DNA from: an uncultured Bacteroidota bacterium
GTDB taxonomy: Bacteria; Bacteroidota; Bacteroidia; Bacteroidales; SZUA-534
Direction of reading: 5' to 3'
DNA length: 13,545 nucleotides
Assembly: GCA_937885735.1 (NCBI GenBank)
Contig: CALABN010000165.1
Location: forward strand, 1-13,545
Under the pieces are notes generated by a model that ran no database searches, was not told the origin of the DNA, and saw only the letters and a list, made by a program, of their open reading frames with translations. The position numbers and the translations under genes were made by a program. How positions within the stretch are numbered: the stretch's first letter is position 1; the number at the start of each line of letters is the position of its first letter. Below are positions 8,243 through 13,545 of this stretch, piece by piece.

Positions 8243-8668
8243 ATGAACCCTATTTTGAAAAAATTACGACTTACTAGTGGTAAAGCCGTATTGATTCTGA
8301 ATTCCCCCGACAATTTTCTTCAACTACTAAAAGACAACGGCATAGAGGCGCACGTTGAAGTTGAAGACTATTACGACTACGTTCAGTTCTTTGCCGAATC
8401 GCTTGACGAGGCAGAGGAACTCATCAGCGAGGCAATGAACGCTGTTGAGACTGACGGCGATGTCTGGTTCTGCTACCCTAAATCGAGTGCCGAACTTAAC
8501 GACAAGTCAGTGTTCAAGATGCTTTCGGAATACGATTTGTCTGGCGTCGCAAAAGTTCCACTCAACGACGAGTGGGTTGCCTTGCGCATAAGCAACAGCG
8601 AAGAAGACACCAACGATGACTTCGAGCAGGAAAAAGGCGGAAAGTTTAGAGGCGGATACGACGAATAA
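8243..8668 (+). CDS. Small acidic protein resembling DUF3052
   Basis: 141 residues from the ATG at 8243. No signal peptide or membrane segment, so probably cytosolic. The layout recalls DUF3052-type proteins: an N-terminal KKLRLTSGKAVLILNSP strand-turn, a middle acidic helix (about 52-69), a GDVWFCYPKSS strand at 72-82 followed by a helix, then VPLNDEWVALRI at 105-116. I make this link from pattern alone, at moderate confidence. Residues 119-141 form an acidic, probably disordered tail ending in GGYDE. It lies 135 bp after the S46 peptidase gene on the same strand and ends at a strong terminator. The gap has a possible -33 TTTG at 8206-8209 but no good -7 match, so whether it has its own promoter is unclear. 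Function unknown. Confidence 0.82.
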   Translation: MNPILKKLRLTSGKAVLILNSPDNFLQLLKDNGIEAHVEVEDYYDYVQFFAESLDEAEELISEAMNAVETDGDVWFCYPKSSAELNDKSVFKMLSEYDLSGVAKVPLNDEWVALRISNSEEDTNDDFEQEKGGKFRGGYDE

Positions 8669-8689
8669 GTCTATCCAGACAAAAAAGAC

Positions 8690-8722
8690 AAAGGCCCGAA
8701 ATTGCTTTCGAGCCTTTTTTTT
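8690..8722. terminator. Bidirectional intrinsic terminator between convergent genes
   Basis: Arms at 8690-8701 (AAAGGCCCGAAA) and 8706-8717 (TTTCGAGCCTTT) pair over 12 bp with one C-A mismatch around a TTGC loop. A T run continues to 8722, and an A-rich stretch with GACA on the left can extend the pairing with TTGTCTGTC on the right. It serves the small DUF3052-like gene on the plus strand and pepT on the minus strand, whose stop is at 8737. Confidence 0.85.
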
Positions 8723-8736
8723 GTCTGTCAATCAAA

Positions 8737-9975
8737 TCACTGTTCATTTGCATTGGTGGCGTACAATTCCAGAATCTTCAAAATAGTTTCCGAAGACTTT
8801 TCCATACTGTCAATTGGGACAAACTCGTAACGGCTGTGGAAATTGTGACCGCCAGCAAAAATGTTTGGCGTCGGCATTCCCATAAACGACAGTCGCGCAC
8901 CGTCCGTGCCACCACGGATAGGCTGAACCTTGGGCTTGATGCCTATTTTCTGCATAGCCTTTATGGCCGTGTTGACAATGTGCATATGAGGCTCAATCAT
9001 CTCGCGCATATTGCGGTACTGGTCTTGCATTTCAACCTTGATATAGTCACCGCCATATTCCTTGCAAAGCGAATTGGCAGTGCTCAACAGCCATTTTTTC
9101 TTTAGTTCGAAAAGGCTCGAATCGTGGTCACGGATAAGCACCTCGGCCTGTGCCTTTTCAACGTGGCCCTCAACCTTGAAGAAATGAAAAAATCCCTGAT
9201 AACCGTCAGTGTATCTTGGCGTTGCCTCAATTGGAACAGAGCCAATTATCCGGCTTATCAGCAACGTGGCATTCACCATTTTGTTCTTCGCGCTACCTGG
9301 GTGAACGCCCTTGCCCATTACCGTAATCTTTGCATACGATGCGTTGAAGTTCTCGTACTCAATCTCGCCGATTCCGCCACCGTCGATAGTGTAGGCAAAA
9401 TCAGCGCCGAATTTCTTCACGTCGAACAGGTCGGCACCACGGCCAATCTCTTCGTCAGGCGTAAACGCAATCTTAATGGCACCGTGCTTGAAATCAGGGT
9501 TAGACTGTACATATTCAACCATTTGCATAATTGATGCAATGCCCGCCTTGTCGTCGGCCCCCAACAATGTCGTGCCGTCAGATGTAATAATGTCCTGGCC
9601 AACGTATTGCTTGAGTTCAGGAAATTCCGAAGGCGACAACACTATGTTCCTTTCGGCGTTGAGCACAATGTCGCCACCGTCGTAGGCCTGGACAATGTTC
9701 GGCCTCACGTTTTCCGAAGGTGCATCAGGACTCACGTCAATATGTGCAATAAAGCCAATTGTCGGCACCTCATACGACACGTTCGACGGAATAGTGGCGA
9801 ACAAGTAACCGTTGCCGTCAATGTCGACTTTGGTCAATCCCATATCCGACAGTTCGTCGGCAAGCGACTTTATCAAGATAAACTGCTTGGCCGTGCTCGG
9901 ACAAGTAGTCGATTTTTCATCCGACTGTGTGTCAATTCTGGCATAACGGATAAATCGTTCTGCTATCTTTTTCAT
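8737..9975 (-). CDS. pepT: Peptidase T (tripeptide aminopeptidase)
   Basis: 412 residues from the ATG at 9975, the standard length. It is a cytosolic M20-family dizinc enzyme that removes the N-terminal residue of tripeptides. Visible metal and catalytic residues: His78 and Asp80 in AHIDVSPD, Asp141 in LLGADDKAG, Glu175/Glu176 in FTPDEEIGRG, Asp198 in YTIDGGG, and the last His in AGGHNFHSRYEF. RGGTDGARLSFMGMPTPN and the GKGVHPGSAKN turn are also characteristic. The ATG overlaps the stop of the upstream metalloprotease gene by one base (TGATG), which suggests translational coupling; an in-frame TTG one codon upstream is less likely. It probably finishes digestion of peptides imported after extracellular proteolysis, together with enzymes such as the S46 peptidase in this window. 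The transcript ends at the shared terminator at 8690-8722. Confidence 0.96.
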   Translation of the reverse strand: MKKIAERFIRYARIDTQSDEKSTTCPSTAKQFILIKSLADELSDMGLTKVDIDGNGYLFATIPSNVSYEVPTIGFIAHIDVSPDAPSENVRPNIVQAYDGGDIVLNAERNIVLSPSEFPELKQYVGQDIITSDGTTLLGADDKAGIASIMQMVEYVQSNPDFKHGAIKIAFTPDEEIGRGADLFDVKKFGADFAYTIDGGGIGEIEYENFNASYAKITVMGKGVHPGSAKNKMVNATLLISRIIGSVPIEATPRYTDGYQGFFHFFKVEGHVEKAQAEVLIRDHDSSLFELKKKWLLSTANSLCKEYGGDYIKVEMQDQYRNMREMIEPHMHIVNTAIKAMQKIGIKPKVQPIRGGTDGARLSFMGMPTPNIFAGGHNFHSRYEFVPIDSMEKSSETILKILELYATNANEQ

Positions 9976-10691
9976 CAAAACTGTAATTTATACTTATTCA
10001 ATTCCTTATCCAATTCTTTCTCGCGTCCGCAAACCAGTCTGTCAAGCAGGTCGTGGAATCCAGCGCCGTGATTCTTGTGAACAGTATGGCACAGTTCGTG
10101 CAAAATCACAAAATCCGACAGGTGTTCTGGCAGGCGCATCAAGTGAATGTTCAGGTTTATGTTGTCTTGTGCCGAACAACTGCCCCAACGCGTGTGCACA
10201 TTCTTGACCGACACGTGTCTGTACTTGAACCCGCATTCTTCAGCAAGTTTTTTCACCCTTTCGGGAAGATAGGCAACCGCTTGCGAACGAAGCATCTCGG
10301 TCAAAAACAGCCTTATCTGGCGTTGCACCCTCGCATCCTGAAAATCAGTCGACATAGGAAACCGCAGTTCAAAACCGTCATCTACCTTTATCGCCTGAAC
10401 GCATCGCGTCTCGCACAATCTGAACCGCACGGTAGCCATTCTCGACTTGAACTCGTGCTGTTCGTCAAATGCCATTTGTTGCGCTATTTTCTCGAGTTGT
10501 GGCAAATGCTCGATTATCCATTGCCTCTTTTCAACGGCAAACGAATAGCCCATTTCAAAAGACATAAGTCTGGGTATCACCACCTTGGGCGGTTGTCCTG
10601 GCTTGAGCCTTAATGTAAGTTTCCTCGCTTGGGAATGCTTTACGACGAGTATCTCGCCTATGCCTTCAAGAGTGTACGACTTGCTGTTCAT
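9975..10691 (-). CDS. YgjP-like (DUF45/M48-type) metallopeptidase
   Basis: 238 residues from the ATG at 10691. The frame is open to another ATG at 10724, but that lies inside the SRP RNA and is rejected. The zinc site HELCH is at 198-202, with a likely third ligand His208 in KNHGAGFH. KNVHTRWGSCS at 163-173, just before the zinc motif, is the hallmark of the YgjP/DUF45 (PF01863) family, as is the N-terminal HSQARKLTLRLKPG. No signal peptide, so cytosolic. The family is predicted to be metal-dependent peptidases, but substrates are unknown. The chosen ATG is only five bases after the U tract of the SRP RNA terminator, so there is essentially no separate leader or room for a promoter. It therefore probably relies on readthrough from the SRP RNA promoter, or on a start inside that RNA. 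It is coupled to pepT by a TGATG overlap. Confidence 0.88.
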   Translation of the reverse strand: MNSKSYTLEGIGEILVVKHSQARKLTLRLKPGQPPKVVIPRLMSFEMGYSFAVEKRQWIIEHLPQLEKIAQQMAFDEQHEFKSRMATVRFRLCETRCVQAIKVDDGFELRFPMSTDFQDARVQRQIRLFLTEMLRSQAVAYLPERVKKLAEECGFKYRHVSVKNVHTRWGSCSAQDNINLNIHLMRLPEHLSDFVILHELCHTVHKNHGAGFHDLLDRLVCGREKELDKELNKYKLQF

Positions 10692-10695
10692 ACAT

Positions 10696-10709
10696 AAAAA
10701 AAGGGTAAG
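10696..10709 (-). terminator. Terminator at the 3' end of the SRP RNA
   Basis: The 3' strand of the RNA's terminal stem (CTTACCC, 10709-10703) is followed directly by seven T on the minus strand (10702-10696). The paired 5' strand, GGGTAAG, is at 10799-10793. The closing helix of the RNA thus serves as part of the terminator. The next gene's ATG follows five bases later. Confidence 0.7.
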
Positions 10710-10799
10710 CAACTTATATCGCACCGCTACAACCGCCTACCCTTGCTTCCTTCCGGACCTGGGGGAGTTCAGCAGGAGCTGGTCGTATAAGACTTACCC
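10703..10799 (-). ncRNA. ffs: Signal recognition particle RNA (small bacterial 4.5S type)
   Basis: 97 nt on the minus strand. The universally conserved SRP domain IV apical sequence is present (GTCCGGAAGGAAGCA near 10766-10744), which is the GGAA tetraloop and the Ffh-binding internal loop. The ends pair: GGGTAAG at the 5' end with CTTACCC at the 3' end, with TCTTATAC and GATATAAG extending the helix. The RNA joins Ffh to target ribosomes making membrane and exported proteins to FtsY. A consensus promoter sits just upstream and a U7 tract just downstream, which fixes both ends well. It diverges from porX. Confidence 0.95.
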
Positions 10800-10804
10800 G
10801 ACCG

Positions 10805-10835
10805 CAAAAGTAGCAATAATTTGGTTTCAAGCAAC
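10805..10835 (-). promoter_or_regulatory. Bacteroidota-type promoter for the SRP RNA
   Basis: On the minus strand, 10812-10805 is TACTTTTG, a perfect TAnnTTTG -7 box. GTTG at 10835-10832 is a three-of-four -33 box at 19-bp spacing. The box ends five bases before the inferred first base of the RNA (10799), which agrees with the start deduced from base pairing of the RNA ends. Confidence 0.75.
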
Positions 10836-10965
10836 TCTAACTACAAAATCATCTTTTATGTTCGGAATGCAGATTATTATCACAAAAAAATGCTTTTCCA
10901 TTTTTTTTGTCAACCAAAAACAACAATTAAAGCCTATCTTCGTTATTTGTAAAAAATTTCTTGAT

Positions 10966-12525
10966 ATGCAGAAAGAGACCTCAATTCTATGGGTCGACGA
11001 TGAAATCGACCTTCTTAAGCCTCATATAATATTCTTGGAATCAAAAGGATACAAAATCGACACCGTAAACAACGGGAATGATGCCATTGATATGGTTTCC
11101 GAAAACACGTACGATTTGGTCTTCCTCGACGAGAATATGCCTGGCTTGAGCGGTCTTGAGACATTAAGTCGCATAAAGAAAATCCGCAACAGCCTGCCTA
11201 TCATAATGATAACAAAGAGCGAAGAGGAATTCATTATGGACGAGGCCATTGGCTCTCAAATTGCCGACTATTTGATTAAGCCTGTCAATCCAATGCAGAT
11301 TCTAATGGCTATCAAGAAGATAACAGACCAAAAACGGCTTGTGACAGAAAAAACCACAATGAACTACCAGTCGCAATTCAACGACCTGGGTGTGGAGATA
11401 AACAACGCGACAACCGCCGAAGACTGGAAAAACATTCACCGAAAGCTTGCATTTTGGGAACTCGAACTGCAAAAAAACGGCAGTGCTGGAATGGAGCAGA
11501 TTCTGAAAATGCAGAAAAACGAAGCCAACAAACGGTTTGTAAAATATATTATCGCCAATTATGAGAGTTGGTTCTCTAATCCGAACGCTGACACGCCAAT
11601 CTTGTCGCCAAACGTATTCAAGAACAAGATTTTCCCTGCGCTCAACAATGGCGAGCAGGTTGTGGTTCTGCTAATCGACAATCTTCGGTTCGACCAATGG
11701 AAATGCATCGAACCACTCATTGAGAATATATATAATATTGAAAACGAAGATATTTCATTCAGCATTCTGCCAACAGCCACACAATTTGCCCGCAACGCAA
11801 TGTTTGCAGGGCTGATGCCTTCCGAAATCGAGAAACTGCATCCCGACCTTTGGGTAAACGAAGACGAAGAAGAAAGAAAGAATGACTTTGAGGCCGAACT
11901 GCTTCAAAAGCAACTCGACAGAATGGGCGTCAAGGCAAGCCTCTTCTACGACAAGATTTACAATGTCGAGAAAAGCCAGAAACTGCTGAACGATGTGAAC
12001 GAGATAATGCACAATCAGCTTTCGGTACTGATTATCAATTTTGTGGATATGCTTTCGCACGCAAGAACCGAAATCCAGATGATTCGCGAGCTGGCATCAG
12101 ACGAAAAGGCATACCGTAGCATCACACAATCGTGGTTTGAGCACAGCACCCTGTTTGAGTTGATGAAGATTTTGGCGACAAAGAAGGTTAAAGTTGTGAT
12201 AACCACCGACCACGGAACAATCCGTGTAACCAATCCCGTGAAAGTGATAGGCGACAAGAACATAACCTCAAACCTTCGCTACAAGCAAGGCAAGAACCTA
12301 AACTACAATCCACGAGAGGTTTACGAGGTGAAGAATCCGCAGGCCATACACTTGCCCCGCATCAACGTGAGCACGACATACATATTTGCCACAAACGACG
12401 ATTTCTTTGCCTACCCCAACAAATACAATTATTATGTATCGTATTATCGCGACACATTCCAGCACGGTGGCATAAGTATGGACGAAATGATGATTCCTTT
12501 GGTTACATTGACGCCAAAGTCGTAG
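10966..12525 (+). CDS. porX: PorX-type response regulator with PglZ domain (type IX secretion regulator)
   Basis: 519 residues from the ATG at 10966, the usual PorX length. The frame is open upstream through the antisense SRP RNA, which is not coding. The N-terminal receiver domain (about 5-120) has the acidic pair Asp11/Asp12, phospho-acceptor Asp55 in LVFLDENMPG, Thr83 and Lys105 in LIKP. A helical linker (about 125-205) follows, then a PglZ domain of the alkaline-phosphatase superfamily: VVLLIDNLRFDQW with Asp238, LPTATQFARNAMF at 268-280, DMLSHARTE with Asp361/His365, TTDHG with Asp415/His416, and QHGGIS with His500, all consistent with zinc ligands. In Porphyromonas, PorX with the kinase PorY controls type IX secretion genes, and PorX has been reported to have phosphodiesterase activity on oligonucleotides. 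The partner kinase is not in this window. The gene converges with rimM, only 4 bp separating the stops. Confidence 0.93.
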   Translation: MQKETSILWVDDEIDLLKPHIIFLESKGYKIDTVNNGNDAIDMVSENTYDLVFLDENMPGLSGLETLSRIKKIRNSLPIIMITKSEEEFIMDEAIGSQIADYLIKPVNPMQILMAIKKITDQKRLVTEKTTMNYQSQFNDLGVEINNATTAEDWKNIHRKLAFWELELQKNGSAGMEQILKMQKNEANKRFVKYIIANYESWFSNPNADTPILSPNVFKNKIFPALNNGEQVVVLLIDNLRFDQWKCIEPLIENIYNIENEDISFSILPTATQFARNAMFAGLMPSEIEKLHPDLWVNEDEEERKNDFEAELLQKQLDRMGVKASLFYDKIYNVEKSQKLLNDVNEIMHNQLSVLIINFVDMLSHARTEIQMIRELASDEKAYRSITQSWFEHSTLFELMKILATKKVKVVITTDHGTIRVTNPVKVIGDKNITSNLRYKQGKNLNYNPREVYEVKNPQAIHLPRINVSTTYIFATNDDFFAYPNKYNYYVSYYRDTFQHGGISMDEMMIPLVTLTPKS

Positions 12526-12529
12526 ATTG

Positions 12530-13045
12530 TCAATCGTTTATTTCAAGCAGTCCGTCGGGTACGCTTGTACGGACCATTCTCTTCTTGAAATCGATTTTGC
12601 TGATAAATTGAGGGTGGAAAGGTATCAGCAACCTTTTTTCGCCGACAACCATTACTGGATTGATATTCAGATTGTCGACGGAAACGACATTGCCTATGTC
12701 GCCCTTTCGCTTGTCAACTACGGAAAAACCGACAATTGCATTTGGCGATGCAAAATCATCTTCAACATTGTCGAATGAATCAGGCGATACAAGCACCTTG
12801 CAACCAACCAACGTCTTCGCCCTCTGCTCGGTGTGGGTGCAGTCGAACATTACTCGGGCGCGTTGTGCACTGATTGCCTGTGCGTGCTCGATAAAAAAAG
12901 GAACCCGCAATCCTTCTATTTCAAGGACTACGGGTTCTTTTGTCTCTTCGAGAATTTCAGGATTGTCAAGTTCAATTATCAGTTCACCGCTTACGCCGTG
13001 AGTCTTGATAACCTTGCCTATTTCAACAAAATCCTGAACGTCCAT
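12530..13045 (-). CDS. rimM: Ribosome maturation factor RimM
   Basis: 171 residues from the ATG at 13045, the usual length. RimM binds ribosomal protein S19 and assists maturation of the 30S head and 16S rRNA processing. The N-terminal barrel shows DFVEIGKVIKTHGVSGELI at 4-22. The C-terminal PRC-barrel part shows IVGFSVVDKRKGDIGNVVSV, then KRLLIPFHPQFI and DGLLEIND at the end. The start lies 6 bp after the stop of the rpsP remnant, which matches the conserved rpsP-rimM order, so both would share a promoter upstream of rpsP, outside the genuine part of this contig. A hairpin with a U7 tail lies inside the coding sequence at 12893-12937. Confidence 0.95.
   Translation of the reverse strand: MDVQDFVEIGKVIKTHGVSGELIIELDNPEILEETKEPVVLEIEGLRVPFFIEHAQAISAQRARVMFDCTHTEQRAKTLVGCKVLVSPDSFDNVEDDFASPNAIVGFSVVDKRKGDIGNVVSVDNLNINPVMVVGEKRLLIPFHPQFISKIDFKKRMVRTSVPDGLLEIND
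12893..12937. other. Terminator-like hairpin inside the rimM coding sequence
   Basis: Arms GAACCCG (12901-12907) and TCCTT (12911-12915) pair with AAGGA (12923-12927) and CGGGTTC (12931-12937), with a symmetric 3x3 internal loop and a 7-nt apical loop. On the minus strand the hairpin is followed by one C and seven T (12899-12893), so it resembles an intrinsic terminator within rimM codons about 37-51. On the plus strand it is followed by TTTT (12938-12941) and is the first hairpin-plus-T structure I found downstream of porX. Function is inference. Confidence 0.5.
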
Positions 13046-13051
13046 AACAGA

Positions 13052-13141
13052 TTACTCTGCTGCTGGAGCATCTTCTGCTGGAGCTGATTCTTCTGCAGGA
13101 GCTTCAGCGGCTGATTCTTCTGCAGCCTTTGCAGCTGCTTC
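13052..13141 (-). CDS. rpsP: C-terminal tail of ribosomal protein S16 (rpsP remnant)
   Basis: The last ~25-30 codons of the frame ending at 13052 give an Ala/Glu/Pro-rich tail (such as AAEAPAEESAPAEDAPAAE), the kind of extension S16 carries in Bacteroidales. It stops 6 bp before rimM, the expected place for rpsP. The conserved S16 core (the basic RLARRGRKK-type start and the rest) is absent: upstream of about 13121-13141 the frame runs into unrelated protein fragments. I read this as the true 3' end of rpsP, cut by an assembly joint. Confidence 0.65.
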   Translation of the reverse strand, partial: EAAAKAAEESAAEAPAEESAPAEDAPAAE

Positions 13142-13321
13142 TACAGATTCTGTGCTACCAATATCCATAACAAGAACAATCAACTGCTCACCATATTCTT
13201 CCTTAAGATCAAGAATGTCTCCTTCGGCCTTTCTTACCGTTGCAACAACCTTATCTCCATTCTCCAAATAGCGCTTTGCAAGATTAGAGCCAAGCGCATA
13301 ATTTCTTCCTGTTCCCGTAAC
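13121..13321 (-). pseudogene. Short-chain dehydrogenase (Rossmann) N-terminal fragment, chimeric insert
   Basis: Read on the minus strand, about 65 residues resemble the N-terminal part of a short-chain dehydrogenase/reductase: the glycine-rich cofactor loop VTGTGRNYALG, then NLAKRYLENGDKVVATVRK, a KEEYGEQLIVLVMDIGS strand with the Asp typical after beta-4, and TESVEAA. It has neither the catalytic Tyr-x3-Lys region nor its own start; it continues in frame from kinase-like sequence and into the S16 tail. A cytosolic oxidoreductase would be the parent. Interpreted as a mis-joined fragment. Confidence 0.6.
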
Positions 13322-13471
13322 CATTACATTCAAAATCATTCCAATCGCATATATATCTGTTTTTTCTGATGAAGCCTTAAGACCACATCCCCACTGTTCA
13401 GGAGCAGCAAAATACTGTGTCCCAGAAAGCTTGGTATCTTCTACTTCGTCCTCTTTATACATTTTTGCCAC
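13313..13471 (-). pseudogene. Ser/Thr protein kinase activation-segment fragment, chimeric insert
   Basis: About 53 residues on the minus strand match the activation segment and following helix of a bacterial Hanks-type kinase: NVAKMYKEDEVEDTKLSGT, the APE motif in FAAPEQWG, then KTDIYAIGMILNVMVTG, the conserved D-x-Y-x-x-G of subdomain IX. The ATP-binding lobe and catalytic loop are absent. The AAPEQ and TDIYAIG style resembles Firmicutes kinases more than Bacteroidota ones (from memory of the families). It runs in frame from GlyRS-like residues and into dehydrogenase-like residues at MVTG. The GTG at 13471 is not a believable start. Confidence 0.6.
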
Positions 13472-13545
13472 ATTTATATCTGGATAAGCAGCTTCAATAA
13501 GTTGGTCTGCTCTAAATCTCGATTTACATTCTCTACAGTCAATTA
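13466..13545 (-). pseudogene. Glycyl-tRNA synthetase fragment at the window edge, chimeric insert
   Basis: The frame stays open to the window end, giving IDCRECKSRFRADQLIE followed by AAYPDINV. A Cys-x2-Cys followed by RFRAD and a LIE helix is characteristic of the catalytic region of bacterial dimeric (alpha2) glycyl-tRNA synthetase, which has SDPL(V/I)DCK-C-K-RFRAD. Only about 26 residues are visible before the sequence turns kinase-like near NVAK. Too short for a firm call, but the motif is distinctive. Confidence 0.5.

Noticed and set aside
10692..10724. Upstream ATG for the YgjP-like gene at 10724
   Set aside because: It lies within the SRP RNA and adds residues that do not belong to the family; the ATG at 10691 directly precedes family-like sequence.
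10585..10965. 127-codon N-terminal extension of the PorX frame
   Set aside because: It is antisense to the SRP RNA and the metalloprotease gene. The receiver domain starts normally at the ATG at 10966 and gives the usual PorX length.
13052..13471. A genuine novel kinase-dehydrogenase fusion protein starting at GTG 13471
   Set aside because: Every domain is a partial piece without its catalytic residues, sequence similarity continues upstream of the GTG, and the end coincides with the expected rpsP tail. An assembly chimera explains it better.

Overview
The window looks like a chromosomal stretch from an uncultured member of the Bacteroidales (phylum Bacteroidota), probably an assembled metagenomic contig. 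The evidence is a PorX-type response regulator with a PglZ domain (the type IX secretion regulator), an S46 dipeptidyl-peptidase, Bacteroidota-style -33/-7 promoters (TAnnTTTG), A/T-rich intergenic DNA and an rpsP-rimM order with an Ala/Glu-rich S16 tail. I cannot name the genus.

Layout from left to right. (1) 47-2193, minus strand: a terminator, a short lipoprotein that is a truncated copy of the N-terminal region of its neighbour, and a full-length secreted CotH-family protein. (2) 2384-5648, minus strand: an AAA/DUF4143 ATPase followed 4 bp later by a YgiQ-family radical SAM protein, apparently one transcript from a promoter at 5663-5693. (3) 5649-5965: an A/T-rich intergenic region holding six perfectly spaced copies of a 23-bp repeat, just upstream of (4) an S46 peptidase whose specificity residue predicts the Asp/Glu-specific DPP11 type, and then a small acidic protein that resembles DUF3052. 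(5) A bidirectional terminator at 8690-8722 separates these from a minus-strand unit running from right to left: SRP RNA (97 nt), a YgjP-like metalloprotease and peptidase T. The last two overlap by one base (TGATG). (6) porX, plus strand, diverges from the SRP RNA and converges with rimM, with only 4 bp between the two stop codons. (7) rimM, minus strand, preceded by what remains of rpsP.

Several genes fit peptide use: a secreted dipeptidyl-peptidase and a cytosolic tripeptidase. PorX implies that a type IX secretion system is encoded elsewhere. The others (ygiQ, rimM, SRP RNA, rpsP) are ordinary core genes.

The most striking signal is at the right end. The last ~400 bases form one open minus-strand frame that reads as GlyRS fragment, then Ser/Thr kinase fragment, then short-chain dehydrogenase fragment, then S16 tail. 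Each part is a mid-domain piece, and all three joints fall in short stretches that could be shared between the partners. I read this as a mis-assembled contig end rather than a new gene. I found no convincing undescribed system. The best biological leads are the CotH truncated duplication, the 23-bp repeat array, the SRP RNA-ygjP-pepT arrangement and a U-tailed hairpin inside rimM.
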